The translations under genes and the position numbers were made by a program. Below, one piece after another: positions 1-8,551 of a DNA stretch of 45,080 bases (its first letter is position 1; every line of letters begins with the position of its first letter). The DNA is from Alphaproteobacteria bacterium (lineage in GTDB: Bacteria; Pseudomonadota; Alphaproteobacteria; RF32; CAG-239), in the NCBI GenBank assembly GCA_017444525.1, contig JAFSWL010000037.1, positions 1 to 45,080 on the forward strand. Direction: 5' to 3'. Below the pieces are notes generated by a model. It did no database searches and had not been told where the DNA came from. It was given only the letters and a program-made list of their open reading frames with translations.

Positions 1-80
1 ATAGCGCGATGATTTAGGATTGTCTACATCTACCTGCTCACGCAGGTAGTGTTACGTTCGAACCATAAATCAGCCACTAA
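1..80 (-). ncRNA. Possible structured RNA running off the left edge
   Basis: Read on the minus strand, this stretch has an 8-bp stem (CUACCUGC/GCAGGUAG, 30-49) closed by a GUGA loop of the GNRA type. It also has a 5-bp hairpin around GUUCGAA (52-68) that pairs fully only if a U-G pair is allowed on the minus strand. UGAUUUA (66-72) and UAAAUCA (10-16) could close the whole region. The motif GGCUGAUUUAUGGUUCGAAC faintly resembles the 5' end of tmRNA, but I cannot confirm it. The element is cut by the window edge, and its identity is unknown. Confidence 0.3.
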
Positions 81-125
81 AAAAGCCCCCTTTCGGGGGC
101 TCATTAGTGGCTGCTTCACCTGGAC
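66..125. repeat. 60-bp direct repeat, copy 1 (tRNA-Gln 3' fragment plus terminator)
   Basis: This copy is identical to 376-435 and lies exactly 310 bp from it. It contains the acceptor and part of the T-arm of tRNA-Gln with its CCA, followed on the minus strand by the same terminator hairpin (GCCCCC, GAAA loop, GGGGGC, then T's). The rest of the tRNA is missing here. A duplicated tRNA 3' end is the usual footprint of integrase-mediated insertion, but no integrase is visible in the window. Confidence 0.85.
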
Positions 126-375
126 AGTGCGCGCGTCTTGCTTCGCTTGCGCTTGCTTCGGTCACTCGTTCACTAAATTCGCCATCACTTTCGCTCTGGC
201 TCATTAAGTGCACTTCGCCTGTCGTCCAAAAACAACATTTTGAGGTTGTTTTTGTTCCTCCAGCGCATCTTTCGCCTTATCGGCTCAAGAGCTCAGATGG
301 CTGTCGCCACTGAGTCATCGCCACCGACACTTTTGCGCCGGTGGCTCCCCGAACCACTTGGTTCTTCACCTCAGG
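126..375. other. Non-coding spacer between the two tRNA-Gln 3' copies, with hairpins
   Basis: No convincing gene is present, and its first part is visibly more GC-rich than the surrounding DNA. It holds a 10-bp inverted repeat with an 8-nt loop (227-254), a 7-bp inverted repeat around an ACACTTTTGCGC loop (320-345) and a near-perfect short palindrome (GAACCACTTGGTTC, 351-364). This could be the remnant of an integrated element. Short open frames here have no recognisable product. Confidence 0.4.
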
Positions 376-435
376 TAAATCAGCCACTAAAAAAGCCCCC
401 TTTCGGGGGCTCATTAGTGGCTGCTTCACCTGGAC
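376..435. repeat. 60-bp direct repeat, copy 2 (3' end of intact tRNA-Gln)
   Basis: This copy is part of the complete tRNA-Gln gene and its terminator. It is identical to 66-125. As the intact side of the duplication it would be the attachment-site half that keeps the tRNA functional. Confidence 0.85.
389..411 (-). terminator. Rho-independent terminator of tRNA-Gln
   Basis: On the minus strand a 7-bp stem, AGCCCCC/GGGGGCT, closed by a GAAA tetraloop, is followed by a T-run (389-394). An outer 10-bp inverted repeat (381-390 with 414-423) overlaps the tRNA CCA end, so the hairpin can extend into the tRNA tail. Confidence 0.85.
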
Positions 436-491
436 TCGAACCAAGATTGACGGAGTCAGAATCCGCTGTCCTACCATTAGACGATGAAGCA
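418..491 (-). tRNA. tRNA-Gln (anticodon CUG)
   Basis: The minus strand folds into a complete cloverleaf. The acceptor stem is TGCTTCA/TGAAGCA, the D-arm has the TCTAATGGTAGGAC pattern typical of tRNA-Gln, the anticodon stem is GCGGA/TCCGT with loop TTCTGAC (anticodon CTG), and the T-arm contains GGTTCGAGTCC. The discriminator is G and CCA is encoded at 418-420. A strong promoter lies just upstream. It decodes the glutamine codon CAG. Confidence 0.95.
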
Positions 492-510
492 ATTTTCGCT
501 TTACTTGCGT

Positions 511-539
511 TATATAAGATAAAAAAAATCACTTGTCAA
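511..539 (-). promoter_or_regulatory. Sigma-70-type promoter of tRNA-Gln
   Basis: On the minus strand a perfect TTGACA (534-539) is separated by 17 bp from TATATA (511-516). This places transcription start just upstream of the tRNA 5' end at 491. The match to the consensus is strong. Confidence 0.75.
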
Positions 540-689
540 ATACTTTATGCGGATTTTATCGGCTTTTTTTTAAAATCATAAGCGCATTCTCACACCCGAC
601 ACATTAAAATATCTTGCATAAATCTAATGTAAAGGCTGCTTTTTACGAAAAATACATTTTTCCAATCTATAATGCGCCTATCTTATCGG

Positions 690-2021
690 CTATTCGGCAT
701 CTCTCGCCGCCGGTTGATCTTTCAATGCCGCTTTTACCCGAGTAATGCGCATATTGTCGATTTTCATAACCTCATATTGACAATATTCGTCTTCAGCTAT
801 ATCGCCGACTTTTGGTTCTTCACCGATAAGATTGAACACATATCCGCCGATTGTACTTTCTTCTAGCGCATGATACGGCAAATTCATTTCATCATACGCA
901 TCTTCCACCAAGTAAACTCCATCAAATTCATAAATTTTATCATTAATCTTTTTAAAAGGTTTATGTTCGGCACCGTCGTGTTCATCCTGAATTTCACCTA
1001 CCAGCTCTTCCAAAATATCTTCCATCGTCAATAAGCCTGCAGTTCCACCATATTCATCAACAACAATTGCCAAGTGGATATGCTTTTTCATCATTTCGTG
1101 CAAAACATCGGAAATAGATTTATTTTCCGGAACAAATAAAATCTTACGCACAATGCGTTTTAAAATATCTTTATGCAATGTATCTTTATTCTCTAATAAA
1201 TCACGAATGTGAATCATCCCCAGAATCTGGTCTTTATCTTCGGCACAAAGCGGAAAACGAGTGTGTTTATGTTCACGTACAAAATCCATAATTTCTTCAT
1301 AACTGTCATCTTGATAGATGCAATTCATATCTTGGCGCGGAACCATAATTTCATGGGCGCATATTTCTGAAAAATTGATGGCATTTTGAATAATTTCGCT
1401 TTCGGTATCATCAATCACCCCACCTTTTTGCGAAGCATCAATAATCAGCTTAATTTCTTCTTCTGAATGAGCATCTTCGTTTTCATCGGCCTTTTCAATC
1501 CTCATCAATTTCAAAATCCACATAGATACGTGGTCAAAACACCAAATGATAGGAGTGCAGATTCTGTTAAAAGTATACAACGGGATAGCCACCATCAGAG
1601 CATAACGTTCAGTATCCTGAATTGCCATAGACTTTGGCACCAGTTCACCCAAAACCACGTGCAATAAGGTAATAAACGTAAAGGCAATACCAAAACTGAG
1701 AGAATGCAACAAAATGGTTTGTCCGGTAAAAAAGTCACGAAATAAATCTTCAAGCAAACGCGAAAAAGCTGGTTCGCCGAGCCAACCTAAACCCAATGAT
1801 GCCAATGTAATACCGAGCTGAGTGGCACTTAGATAGGTGTTCAGATGTTCATTAATTTCCAAAGCAATTTTGGCACGTTTATCGCCAGACGCTGCAAGTT
1901 CTTCCAACTTGGTACGGCGAATTTTTACTACGGCAAATTCGGATATGACAAAAAAGGCATTACAAAAGACAAGAAATAAAACTAAGATTAAATTTATAGT
2001 ATAGGTCGACACGGGACTCAT
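690..2021 (-). CDS. CNNM/HlyC-CorC family membrane protein
   Basis: The 443-residue protein has the architecture of the CNNM/CorC family once called hemolysin-like. It starts with an N-terminal DUF21 membrane domain of several helices, including the family segment beginning NAFFVISEFAVVKIRR. A cytoplasmic CBS-domain pair (about 205-330) and a C-terminal CorC_HlyC transporter-associated domain follow. Family members are linked to Mg2+ or other divalent-cation export and some to outer-membrane or stress phenotypes; the substrate here is unknown. The start ATG opens directly into the first membrane helix. It stands alone on its strand, so no operon partner helps. Length is normal for the family. 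Confidence 0.88.
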   Translation of the reverse strand: MSPVSTYTINLILVLFLVFCNAFFVISEFAVVKIRRTKLEELAASGDKRAKIALEINEHLNTYLSATQLGITLASLGLGWLGEPAFSRLLEDLFRDFFTGQTILLHSLSFGIAFTFITLLHVVLGELVPKSMAIQDTERYALMVAIPLYTFNRICTPIIWCFDHVSMWILKLMRIEKADENEDAHSEEEIKLIIDASQKGGVIDDTESEIIQNAINFSEICAHEIMVPRQDMNCIYQDDSYEEIMDFVREHKHTRFPLCAEDKDQILGMIHIRDLLENKDTLHKDILKRIVRKILFVPENKSISDVLHEMMKKHIHLAIVVDEYGGTAGLLTMEDILEELVGEIQDEHDGAEHKPFKKINDKIYEFDGVYLVEDAYDEMNLPYHALEESTIGGYVFNLIGEEPKVGDIAEDEYCQYEVMKIDNMRITRVKAALKDQPAARDAE

Positions 2022-2193
2022 GGTTTGAAATTACAATTTACCTCATTCTGTTAAAACAATAAAACTAGTATATAGGATAATCCAGACATTGTCAATAAAT
2101 GATTAAAATTCTTCTTATTTTACAATTTTCTTGATTTTCAGCGATTGATTTGTTATTATCATCTTGAGTTGATAACTTTAGCGACGAAGTGTT

Positions 2194-2385
2194 ATGGCTG
2201 AGAGTAAAAAAGCAAAAAAAAAGCGACTGCAACAAATTAAAGAGCAGTTCCGTGCCGTGCGCGCCGGTCGGCGTAAAGACGAAATAGAAGATCATAACGG
2301 TAAACCGTTTACTTCAAAAAACCTGCCTTCTCTGAAAAACAAATATAACCGTAAGCGCTTCCCTAAAATTCTGGAAGAATATTAG
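2194..2385 (+). CDS. Small basic hypothetical protein
   Basis: This 63-residue protein is unusually rich in lysine and arginine (N-terminal run KKAKKKRLQQIKEQ) and has no membrane segment or signal peptide. I do not recognise a family. The ribosome binding site is weak, but the AT-rich upstream region suits a promoter. The highly charged composition would fit a nucleic-acid or ribosome-associated small protein; that is only a guess from composition. It is read divergently from the CNNM gene and stands free of neighbours. Confidence 0.55.
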   Translation: MAESKKAKKKRLQQIKEQFRAVRAGRRKDEIEDHNGKPFTSKNLPSLKNKYNRKRFPKILEEY

Positions 2386-2645
2386 ATTTGTCTTATGTAA
2401 TCCCCATGTGCAAATTATAAAGATTATCCTGTTTTTTATTGTTTGTTATGTTGTTTCATATTTGCAAAGTGATGTTTTTATTGCTGTGCACAAGCAATGT
2501 ACGGTAATTTAAGTGTATTCCAAATGATTTTTCATCTTGTTGTCATCAATAAAAACTGTTTTTCACAAAATGCCTTTTACACAGTAATTATTCATTTCGG
2601 TTTGAGTTTCTGATTTATTCTCTTTGCGCTGAAAAAAACTTTGTT

Positions 2646-3059
2646 GTGCTACGCTATTACATATCCGCCGTCACTGTCGAGCGTTGGGAAAAGTACAAAT
2701 ATCTTTTGAGTTTTCTGACATCTTCATTTACCGTAATATTCGGAATGTTGATTGCCGTTTTTATGTATAACGCCCAGGCATCGCAAATGATAGATCAAGC
2801 AAAATATGCTTATAATTCGGCACCGTATGATTCGATTATAGATGAGAATTTCGTACGATCGAAAACTTTATGCTTTAATAATCCCAATCCGAAAAATGTC
2901 ATTATTATATTTGCGTTGGGAACATCATTGCTGTCTGCTGAGCAAACTTTACAGGAAACTTACGGAAAGACGCTTAATAAACGTCTCCTAAACAATTCTA
3001 AGTTTTATGAAGATTTCGTACTTTCAAAAAGCTCAAAAAAAAGAGAGGCCGACTATTAA
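2646..3059 (+). CDS. Hypothetical single-pass membrane protein
   Basis: The reading frame encodes up to 137 residues from a GTG codon, with no clear ribosome binding site, so the start is uncertain; an internal ATG at about codon 34 is the next option. A hydrophobic segment at about residues 20-42 predicts one membrane anchor with the rest outside the cytoplasm or forming a short soluble domain. The tail is lysine-rich. I recognise no family. It converges with ftsB, whose stop lies 19 bp downstream. Coding status is likely but not certain. Confidence 0.45.
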   Translation: MLRYYISAVTVERWEKYKYLLSFLTSSFTVIFGMLIAVFMYNAQASQMIDQAKYAYNSAPYDSIIDENFVRSKTLCFNNPNPKNVIIIFALGTSLLSAEQTLQETYGKTLNKRLLNNSKFYEDFVLSKSSKKREADY

Positions 3060-3070
3060 TCCGCTCTTTT
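3035..3070. terminator. Possible bidirectional terminator between convergent genes
   Basis: An imperfect hairpin (AAAAGAG...CTCTTTT with an internal GG/CC) spans the end of the plus-strand frame and faces the end of ftsB. The T-rich arm could serve transcription from either side. The stem has mismatches, so this is a modest call. Confidence 0.3.
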
Positions 3071-3077
3071 GAAACTA

Positions 3078-3410
3078 TTAATTCGTCAGCTCTTCGTCTT
3101 CGTCATCGATAATAATAAATTCGTCATCACCGATAACGTTCAACACGGTGCGCGCCCTTTCATCCAATAAATCCAAATCCAGACTTGATGATGACAGTAA
3201 TTTCACCTTTTGATCCAGTTCCATCCGGCGCTGATGATATGTCTGCTGCAATTGCTCAGCCTCGGCCACCTTGCTTTGCAAATATAAGTACTTCAGATAG
3301 CCGCGGTCGCCACGAATCGCAAAATACGAAAAATAGGAAAACAAACAAATCAGCAGAACCAAAACGGCCGAGCTCTTGCTTTTATTGACAATGTAAGACC
3401 AAATTCCCAT
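3078..3410 (-). CDS. ftsB: Septum formation initiator FtsB (DivIC family)
   Basis: The 110-residue protein has one membrane helix (about 13-30) followed by a coiled-coil region (about 40-75), the layout of FtsB/DivIC. In the family, FtsB joins FtsL and FtsQ in the periplasm and helps activate septal peptidoglycan synthesis. The end is very acidic (DDEFIIIDDEDEE), which is characteristic of many alphaproteobacterial members. No enolase or pyruvate dehydrogenase genes, frequent neighbours elsewhere, are visible. It lies about 70 bp downstream of lolD on the same strand. Confidence 0.82.
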   Translation of the reverse strand: MGIWSYIVNKSKSSAVLVLLICLFSYFSYFAIRGDRGYLKYLYLQSKVAEAEQLQQTYHQRRMELDQKVKLLSSSSLDLDLLDERARTVLNVIGDDEFIIIDDEDEELTN

Positions 3411-3481
3411 ACTCTTCCTGCTGTCAGTTATTTTTCAATATACGACCATAATTTTGTTAAAAAATAGTTATTTTTTCTCAA

Positions 3482-4201
3482 CTAATAAAAATTTTTCCCC
3501 TTAGATACGAAAGTAGCGGCGCGAGCATCTACCAAACGCCCGTCCTTAAGTGCAACTTCCCTATCCATGCGATGAGCCAAATCAATATTATGAGTAGCAA
3601 TCAATGCCGAAAGTCCGGTTTCTTTAACAACTTCCAATAATGCCTGAAAAACATTATCCGACGTGTTCGGATCAAGATTTCCGGTAGGCTCATCTGCCAA
3701 AAGCAAGTGCGGTGTATTGGCTAAAGCTCTGGCTATGGCTACGCGCTGTTGTTCTCCACCGGAAAGTTCTGCCGGTCGGTGATTTTCCCGTTCTGCCAGA
3801 CCGAGACGTTTTAACAGCCACATTGCTTTATCTTTAGCCTCAGAAAATTTCACACCTGCTATCAATTGAGGCAAAATAACATTTTCGGCAGCGTCAAAAT
3901 CCGGCAACAGATTATGATACTGATAAACAAATCCCAAATAGTCGCGCCGCAAAGATGTTCGCATATTATCGCTGCTGCCGGTACATAAATCGCCGTTGAT
4001 ATAAACTTCTCCAACTGTCGGTTCATCAAGCAATCCGGCTATTTGCAACAATGTTGACTTTCCAGAGCCGGATGGACCTATCAGGGCCACTATTTCTTTC
4101 GGTTTGATATCTAAATTAACTTCGCGCAAAACTTGCAATTGTTCATTACCTTGCCGAAATGTTTTGCCGACATTCTTCAATTGCAGTGTCAAATTACTCA
4201 T
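3482..4201 (-). CDS. lolD: Lipoprotein-releasing ABC transporter ATP-binding protein LolD
   Basis: The 239-residue protein is a MacB/LolD-type ATPase. It has a Walker A motif GPSGSGKST (about 42-50), the signature [15 protein letters not shown], a Walker B followed by DEPTGNLD, and the H-loop ATHN. With LolC/E it extracts mature lipoproteins from the inner membrane and passes them to LolA. Its ATG lies inside the end of the permease gene (ATGAGTAA overlap of 8 nt), so the two are translationally coupled. Length is normal. Confidence 0.92.
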   Translation of the reverse strand: MSNLTLQLKNVGKTFRQGNEQLQVLREVNLDIKPKEIVALIGPSGSGKSTLLQIAGLLDEPTVGEVYINGDLCTGSSDNMRTSLRRDYLGFVYQYHNLLPDFDAAENVILPQLIAGVKFSEAKDKAMWLLKRLGLAERENHRPAELSGGEQQRVAIARALANTPHLLLADEPTGNLDPNTSDNVFQALLEVVKETGLSALIATHNIDLAHRMDREVALKDGRLVDARAATFVSKGKNFY

Positions 4202-5438
4202 AACGCAATGCCTCCGCCGGATTAAACTTAGAGGCGCGATACGCCGGATATAAAGTTGCTAAAAATGACAGAAACAGTGTTATCGCCACTACCAGCAAAA
4301 CTTCCATATTATCTACCTTTGCCGGCAACTGCGACAGAAAATAAATTTCCGAAGAAAATAGTTCGCGACCGGAAAGGTTTTGTAAAAGTTGTCGAATATT
4401 TTCTATGTTATGGCAGAACAACAATCCCAAAATTACACCAAAAGAAGTGCCGACAACTCCGATAAAAGCTCCGTCCATAAAGAAAATGCGCATAATCATC
4501 GCCTTGGTAGCTCCCATTGTACGTAAGACTGCGACATCACGGCTCTTATCCTTCACCAGCATAATCAGACCGGTAATGATGTTAAACGCAGCAACCAAAA
4601 TAATCAGCGTCAATATTAAAAACATCACATTACGCTCAACATCTATTGCGTTGAAAAAAGCCGCATTAGTTTGTTTCCAGTCATAAACATACGCATCAAG
4701 GCTAACGCTTTTTTCGAGCATGGCGCGTGTTTTGACCAGATCTTTTTCATCTTTAAGGCTGACATCAATCACAGACACTGCATTTTTAAGCCCGAAATAG
4801 TTTTGTGCAGCCTCCAGAGGCATAAAAATATAGTTAGCATCATACTCATACATGCCCATATTGAACATACCGATAACACGATATGCTTTTATCCTCGGTA
4901 CCGTACCGAACGCGGTTACTTTACCATTCGGCGAAATGAGCGTTATTTCATCGTTAATATAAACCCCGAGCTTGCGTGCGAGTTTATCCCCTAAAACGAC
5001 CACATCACCATTAAATTCGGCCATATCAATAGATGAAAAACCATCCCTCATAACTTTCTTTTTCAAAATATCTTCAGCGGTTATACCGCGAACCATTGCC
5101 CCTTCAGCCATTTTCCCTGATGATATCAACAGCTGTTTTTCAATCAATGGCAAAGCCAATTCTATTTCATCAATACTTTGCAAATCGCTGACCGCTTTTT
5201 TATAATTATTGAACGGGAAACCTGCAGATGAAGTAATTGAAATATGGCCATTAATCCCCAAAATACGGTTCAAGAGTTCTGCCTTAAACCCGTTCATAAC
5301 CGACATAACGATAATCAATGTAGCCACACCCAAAGCAATACCGGTAAATGCGAAACCGGTAATAACAGAAATAAAGCCCTCTTTTCTTTTTGCACGCAAA
5401 TAACGCCAAGCCGTCAGGCGCTCAAATTTCGAAAACAA
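4194..5438 (-). CDS. Lipoprotein-releasing ABC transporter permease LolC/LolE
   Basis: The 414-residue membrane protein has an N-terminal helix after the RYLRAKRKEGFISVI segment, a large periplasmic domain, and three C-terminal helices in an FtsX-type domain ending in [17 protein letters not shown]. This is the LolC/E architecture. Only one permease gene is present, as in organisms with a LolF-type homodimeric transporter; a second permease could lie elsewhere. It precedes lolD with an 8-nt overlap and starts 82 bp after the DUF3137 gene, so it may be co-transcribed with that operon. Confidence 0.9.
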   Translation of the reverse strand: MFSKFERLTAWRYLRAKRKEGFISVITGFAFTGIALGVATLIIVMSVMNGFKAELLNRILGINGHISITSSAGFPFNNYKKAVSDLQSIDEIELALPLIEKQLLISSGKMAEGAMVRGITAEDILKKKVMRDGFSSIDMAEFNGDVVVLGDKLARKLGVYINDEITLISPNGKVTAFGTVPRIKAYRVIGMFNMGMYEYDANYIFMPLEAAQNYFGLKNAVSVIDVSLKDEKDLVKTRAMLEKSVSLDAYVYDWKQTNAAFFNAIDVERNVMFLILTLIILVAAFNIITGLIMLVKDKSRDVAVLRTMGATKAMIMRIFFMDGAFIGVVGTSFGVILGLLFCHNIENIRQLLQNLSGRELFSSEIYFLSQLPAKVDNMEVLLVVAITLFLSFLATLYPAYRASKFNPAEALRYE

Positions 5439-5520
5439 ACTATCTCTCCTTACATATTTTCTATGAATTTATATTTATTTATGTTATTTTTCAATTACGA
5501 ATATACGGATATACACAGCA

Positions 5521-6480
5521 TTACAAACCAATCTTTTGATTCAATTTAAGCAAATTAACGATTGAAAATATTAAATAAAATTGATCAAAAACAGTATCTA
5601 TTTTAGCTTTATTTGTGTTTGAGTGAAAGAAAGAATCGGCTTCAAACATATTATAAGAGGTAGGAACGGACAACAGCAGCTTATTGTTATCAAAACAAAA
5701 CTGCACGGATTTTCCATCGTACAAATCCCGTAGTTTCAGCATGCGTTCCATAAATCCGGTTGTAAGCAAATAGCGCGCTTCTATCTGATCATCTGAATAT
5801 ACTTCAAAAATTTTTTCAAAATGGCTGTCTTCCAATCTGACATTTTGTAAACCGGCAATCTTATTTAGGGTATTACCCAAAATTCCACCATCTTTCAACA
5901 CAACGGTTCGTCCTTTGAAATTTTTATTCATTTCAAGCAAAACGCATATACCGCCAAACACTTTCTTCTTAACTTCAAAATTCCGAAAATCGCGTTTTAT
6001 CTGCAATAATTTCTCTTCAGCAATACTGATATGCACTCCGTTATAAGTACCGCAGAAAAAGTCATATCCAATACTCTTATTGTAATTTTTAAACAAATTG
6101 GAACGACGCAATAGCGTATCATCTATTTTACCTTCAAATGTATAAGAAAATGAGCCAAAGAAATCAGCAAATATCGGCATAATCTGCGGTTTGACTTTTT
6201 TATGACAGCGATAAAACGGACCGCAAGCTAAGAGTATCACAATGCCGGAAAGTGCCAATATAATCCCCACTGCGCTATCTTGTAAAATACCGTTATACCA
6301 TAAATACCAAAGCAATGGATAAAAAACAAATGCCATCAGCAAAAGTGCAACAAACGCAGCGACATAGCGTTCACGAGTATGGTTGCTCTGTTCTAAAATC
6401 GGGTACAGTTTTGATGTATAATAATCATCAAATTTTCGTTTTAATTCAATATATTCTGATGTTTTCTTAATGTTTTGCAT
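5521..6480 (-). CDS. DUF3137 family membrane protein (second copy)
   Basis: The 319-residue protein has two adjacent membrane helices (about 40-85) and a soluble C-terminal domain carrying the DUF3137 signature FEVYSDDQIEARYLLTTGFM. The family is often encoded beside lemA, as here, and its function is not established. It overlaps the upstream paralogue by 14 nt, indicating translational coupling. Compared with that paralogue the membrane and C-terminal parts align in order, but the sequences are strongly diverged. Confidence 0.78.
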   Translation of the reverse strand: MQNIKKTSEYIELKRKFDDYYTSKLYPILEQSNHTRERYVAAFVALLLMAFVFYPLLWYLWYNGILQDSAVGIILALSGIVILLACGPFYRCHKKVKPQIMPIFADFFGSFSYTFEGKIDDTLLRRSNLFKNYNKSIGYDFFCGTYNGVHISIAEEKLLQIKRDFRNFEVKKKVFGGICVLLEMNKNFKGRTVVLKDGGILGNTLNKIAGLQNVRLEDSHFEKIFEVYSDDQIEARYLLTTGFMERMLKLRDLYDGKSVQFCFDNNKLLLSVPTSYNMFEADSFFHSNTNKAKIDTVFDQFYLIFSIVNLLKLNQKIGL

Positions 6481-7423
6481 ATTGTTGCCGTCCGGTTTGC
6501 GCTATTGCCAATAATTCCAACATTTGTTCTATAGCCGTGTTGAGCTGCAAAAACTTATCTTTATTTATTTTGCGGCTCCAAAACTTATCATTATCAAAAT
6601 AAAGTTGCGCTCCCTCAAAATACAAACGCATAATGTCATCATGTATTTCAACATACACATTCTTAGCTCCGAGGGTATCTTTCAAATCCAGCACTCGTTC
6701 AAAAAACAATGTTGGCAGCAAATCTTCTGCCAAAGCAAAACTATCAGCAAAGATATAAAACATTTCTGCCAACGGTGTCAAAAGATTACCTCCCACATTC
6801 TGCAAATCTGGGAATTCATTTTTACGGTAAAAACCTTTTTTCTCAAATAGTAATACCTGACCGTTAATTTTCTTTTTAAAATGAAACAACATTATGATAC
6901 CGGAAGATACAGTGCGTACATGTTTGATATTTTTCCTACCGGTATCGATACTTTGATATATCGTGTCACGCATTTCCATAGACCAATTTGGATATTCGGC
7001 CATAACGTTGTGTTTAGCATAAACCGCATCATGCGGCGGTATAATCGGAGAATGAACCAGCTTCACTTCAGTATCTTTCAGGTGTTTCCAGCTACCGTAA
7101 TAAGCTAGAAACGTATCAAAAGCATCTTGCTTTGGCGCTTTGTAGTACTGATATATAGGATAAAATATGAACAAGATACCGATAACATTAACCAGCAGCA
7201 ACTGTTCATAATTAATCGGGTGTTTATTTATCAGAAAATTGAAAAAACTGATGAGTAAATTAATGCATAGCAAAAAAATAATCGTCCACAAGTATCCCCA
7301 GAATTTTGTACGATATTTATCCTTTATTTTATTTATATTTTCTACCGTCGGCACAATTTCCGAAAAATAATATTTTTCAAACTCTGACAGTTCCTTTTCA
7401 TTATCTTCAACAAATACAACCAT
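6467..7423 (-). CDS. DUF3137 family membrane protein (first copy)
   Basis: This 318-residue protein has two N-terminal membrane helices (about 42-105) and a C-terminal domain similar to the downstream DUF3137 protein, with FYIFADSFALAEDLLPTLFF in the position of the family signature. It begins 12 bp after lemA and overlaps the next gene by 14 nt. The pair may be a diverged duplication forming a heteromeric complex; this is inference from gene order. Its family assignment is less certain than that of its partner. Confidence 0.65.
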   Translation of the reverse strand: MVVFVEDNEKELSEFEKYYFSEIVPTVENINKIKDKYRTKFWGYLWTIIFLLCINLLISFFNFLINKHPINYEQLLLVNVIGILFIFYPIYQYYKAPKQDAFDTFLAYYGSWKHLKDTEVKLVHSPIIPPHDAVYAKHNVMAEYPNWSMEMRDTIYQSIDTGRKNIKHVRTVSSGIIMLFHFKKKINGQVLLFEKKGFYRKNEFPDLQNVGGNLLTPLAEMFYIFADSFALAEDLLPTLFFERVLDLKDTLGAKNVYVEIHDDIMRLYFEGAQLYFDNDKFWSRKINKDKFLQLNTAIEQMLELLAIAQTGRQQYAKH

Positions 7424-7435
7424 CGGTTCCCCCGA

Positions 7436-8002
7436 TTATTTAAAATAATCCTTACTGTTAATAGCTTGGCGTTCGGCTTCTGTTGCTTGGAAAAACGGCA
7501 TATTTTCATACGTAATGCCGAGAATATGCGCAACCATACTGCTCGGAAAGATATCCACAAGGTTTTTGAGCTCGTTAACATTTGAGTTGTAAAAACGGCG
7601 GGCAGCGGCGATATGTTCCTCCACTTCATTCATACTCTGCATTGCCGTCATCATGGTATGATTTGATTTCAAATCAGGGTAATTTTCCAAAGAAATTTTG
7701 AAGTCGTGTAATTTCTGATTCAGCATATTTTCCAAGTCAATTTTTTCTTTTGGTGAAGTAACAAAAGAACTTTGCATAGCTTTGGTGCGAATGCTGGCAA
7801 GCTCGGTCATCAATGTTTTTTCATGTTCCATAAACTTAGCCGCCATATTCAGCATGTTCGGAATCAAATCATATCTTTTTTTGAGCTGAACATCAACATC
7901 AGCCATTGATTCTTGCACTTTGTTGCGGGTTTTAATCAAGCGCGCATAAAGCACATAAAAGAACAAAAGCACCACCACGGCAACAATTAATATCGTACTC
8001 AT
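7436..8002 (-). CDS. lemA: LemA family protein
   Basis: The 188-residue protein begins with one hydrophobic helix (about 4-22) followed by the LemA segment LIKTRNKVQESMADVDVQLK and RYDLIPNMLNMAAKFMEHEK. The family adopts a helical bundle anchored in the inner membrane, and its role is poorly defined. A clear ribosome binding site (AAGGAG) precedes the ATG. It is the first gene of a lemA-DUF3137-DUF3137 run that could extend into lolCE-lolD. Length matches the family. Confidence 0.92.
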   Translation of the reverse strand: MSTILIVAVVVLLFFYVLYARLIKTRNKVQESMADVDVQLKKRYDLIPNMLNMAAKFMEHEKTLMTELASIRTKAMQSSFVTSPKEKIDLENMLNQKLHDFKISLENYPDLKSNHTMMTAMQSMNEVEEHIAAARRFYNSNVNELKNLVDIFPSSMVAHILGITYENMPFFQATEAERQAINSKDYFK

Positions 8003-8127
8003 TTATTCATCTCCTTATAAATAATTTTAATATTGATAGTATATCTGCACATTTTTAAAAAACAATGAAATTTTTCATTGCCTATTATACAAAAATATGT
8101 TATAATCTTGACAAATAGGAGAAAAAA

Positions 8128-8424
8128 ATGGTATCGCAACGCGCAAAATTCTTGCTCAACAGCATCAATCAGCAGATTGATGGAAAATATAAATCGTCGG
8201 ATGAAAAAAGCGATGAAAAGATGCGCATGCCGGAAGAGAATACCCGTTTGGAGCAAGAAAGAAAACAACGCAAGCAAGATATTATCGCTGTAAAGATTAT
8301 GAATAAGGAACATCAGCGCCAAAACGAGCGTATTGACCCAGATAAACAGCGTGCACGTGATGCCGAGCGTGTGTTGGGGCGTGAGATGTATAATCGTGCC
8401 CGAACAAAAGTCTACGGCTCTTAG
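8128..8424 (+). CDS. Small charged hypothetical protein
   Basis: The 98-residue protein is hydrophilic and rich in glutamine, glutamate, lysine and arginine, with a likely helical middle (about 38-90) and no membrane segment. A strong ribosome binding site (AGGAG) precedes the ATG by 6 nt. I recognise no family. It is divergent from lemA and ends before a bidirectional terminator shared with adhE, so it is a single-gene unit. Confidence 0.6.
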   Translation: MVSQRAKFLLNSINQQIDGKYKSSDEKSDEKMRMPEENTRLEQERKQRKQDIIAVKIMNKEHQRQNERIDPDKQRARDAERVLGREMYNRARTKVYGS

Positions 8425-8509
8425 AAAAATCAAAAAACTTTTTTGCAGAATATCATGATGCATATCAGGATATTTTTTTTGTGAAACTTATATATTTAAA
8501 CGCAAAAAA

Positions 8510-8535
8510 GGCAGGATTTTACTCCTGCCCTTTTT
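8510..8535. terminator. Bidirectional terminator
   Basis: A 7-bp stem, GGCAGGA/TCCTGCC, has a 6-nt loop and T-runs on both sides (plus strand 8531-8535, minus strand after 8510). It separates the plus-strand small gene from the minus-strand adhE. Confidence 0.85.
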
Positions 8536-8551
8536 ATTTGCTGTTTTTCGC

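Noticed and set aside
1-76. Ordinary tRNA at the left edge on the plus strand
   Set aside because: TGATTTA/TAAATCA with GCCA looks like an acceptor stem, but the length (67 nt) and T-arm pairing do not fit a cloverleaf.
277-492. 71-codon frame over tRNA-Gln on the minus strand
   Set aside because: It is read through the tRNA gene itself and its terminator.
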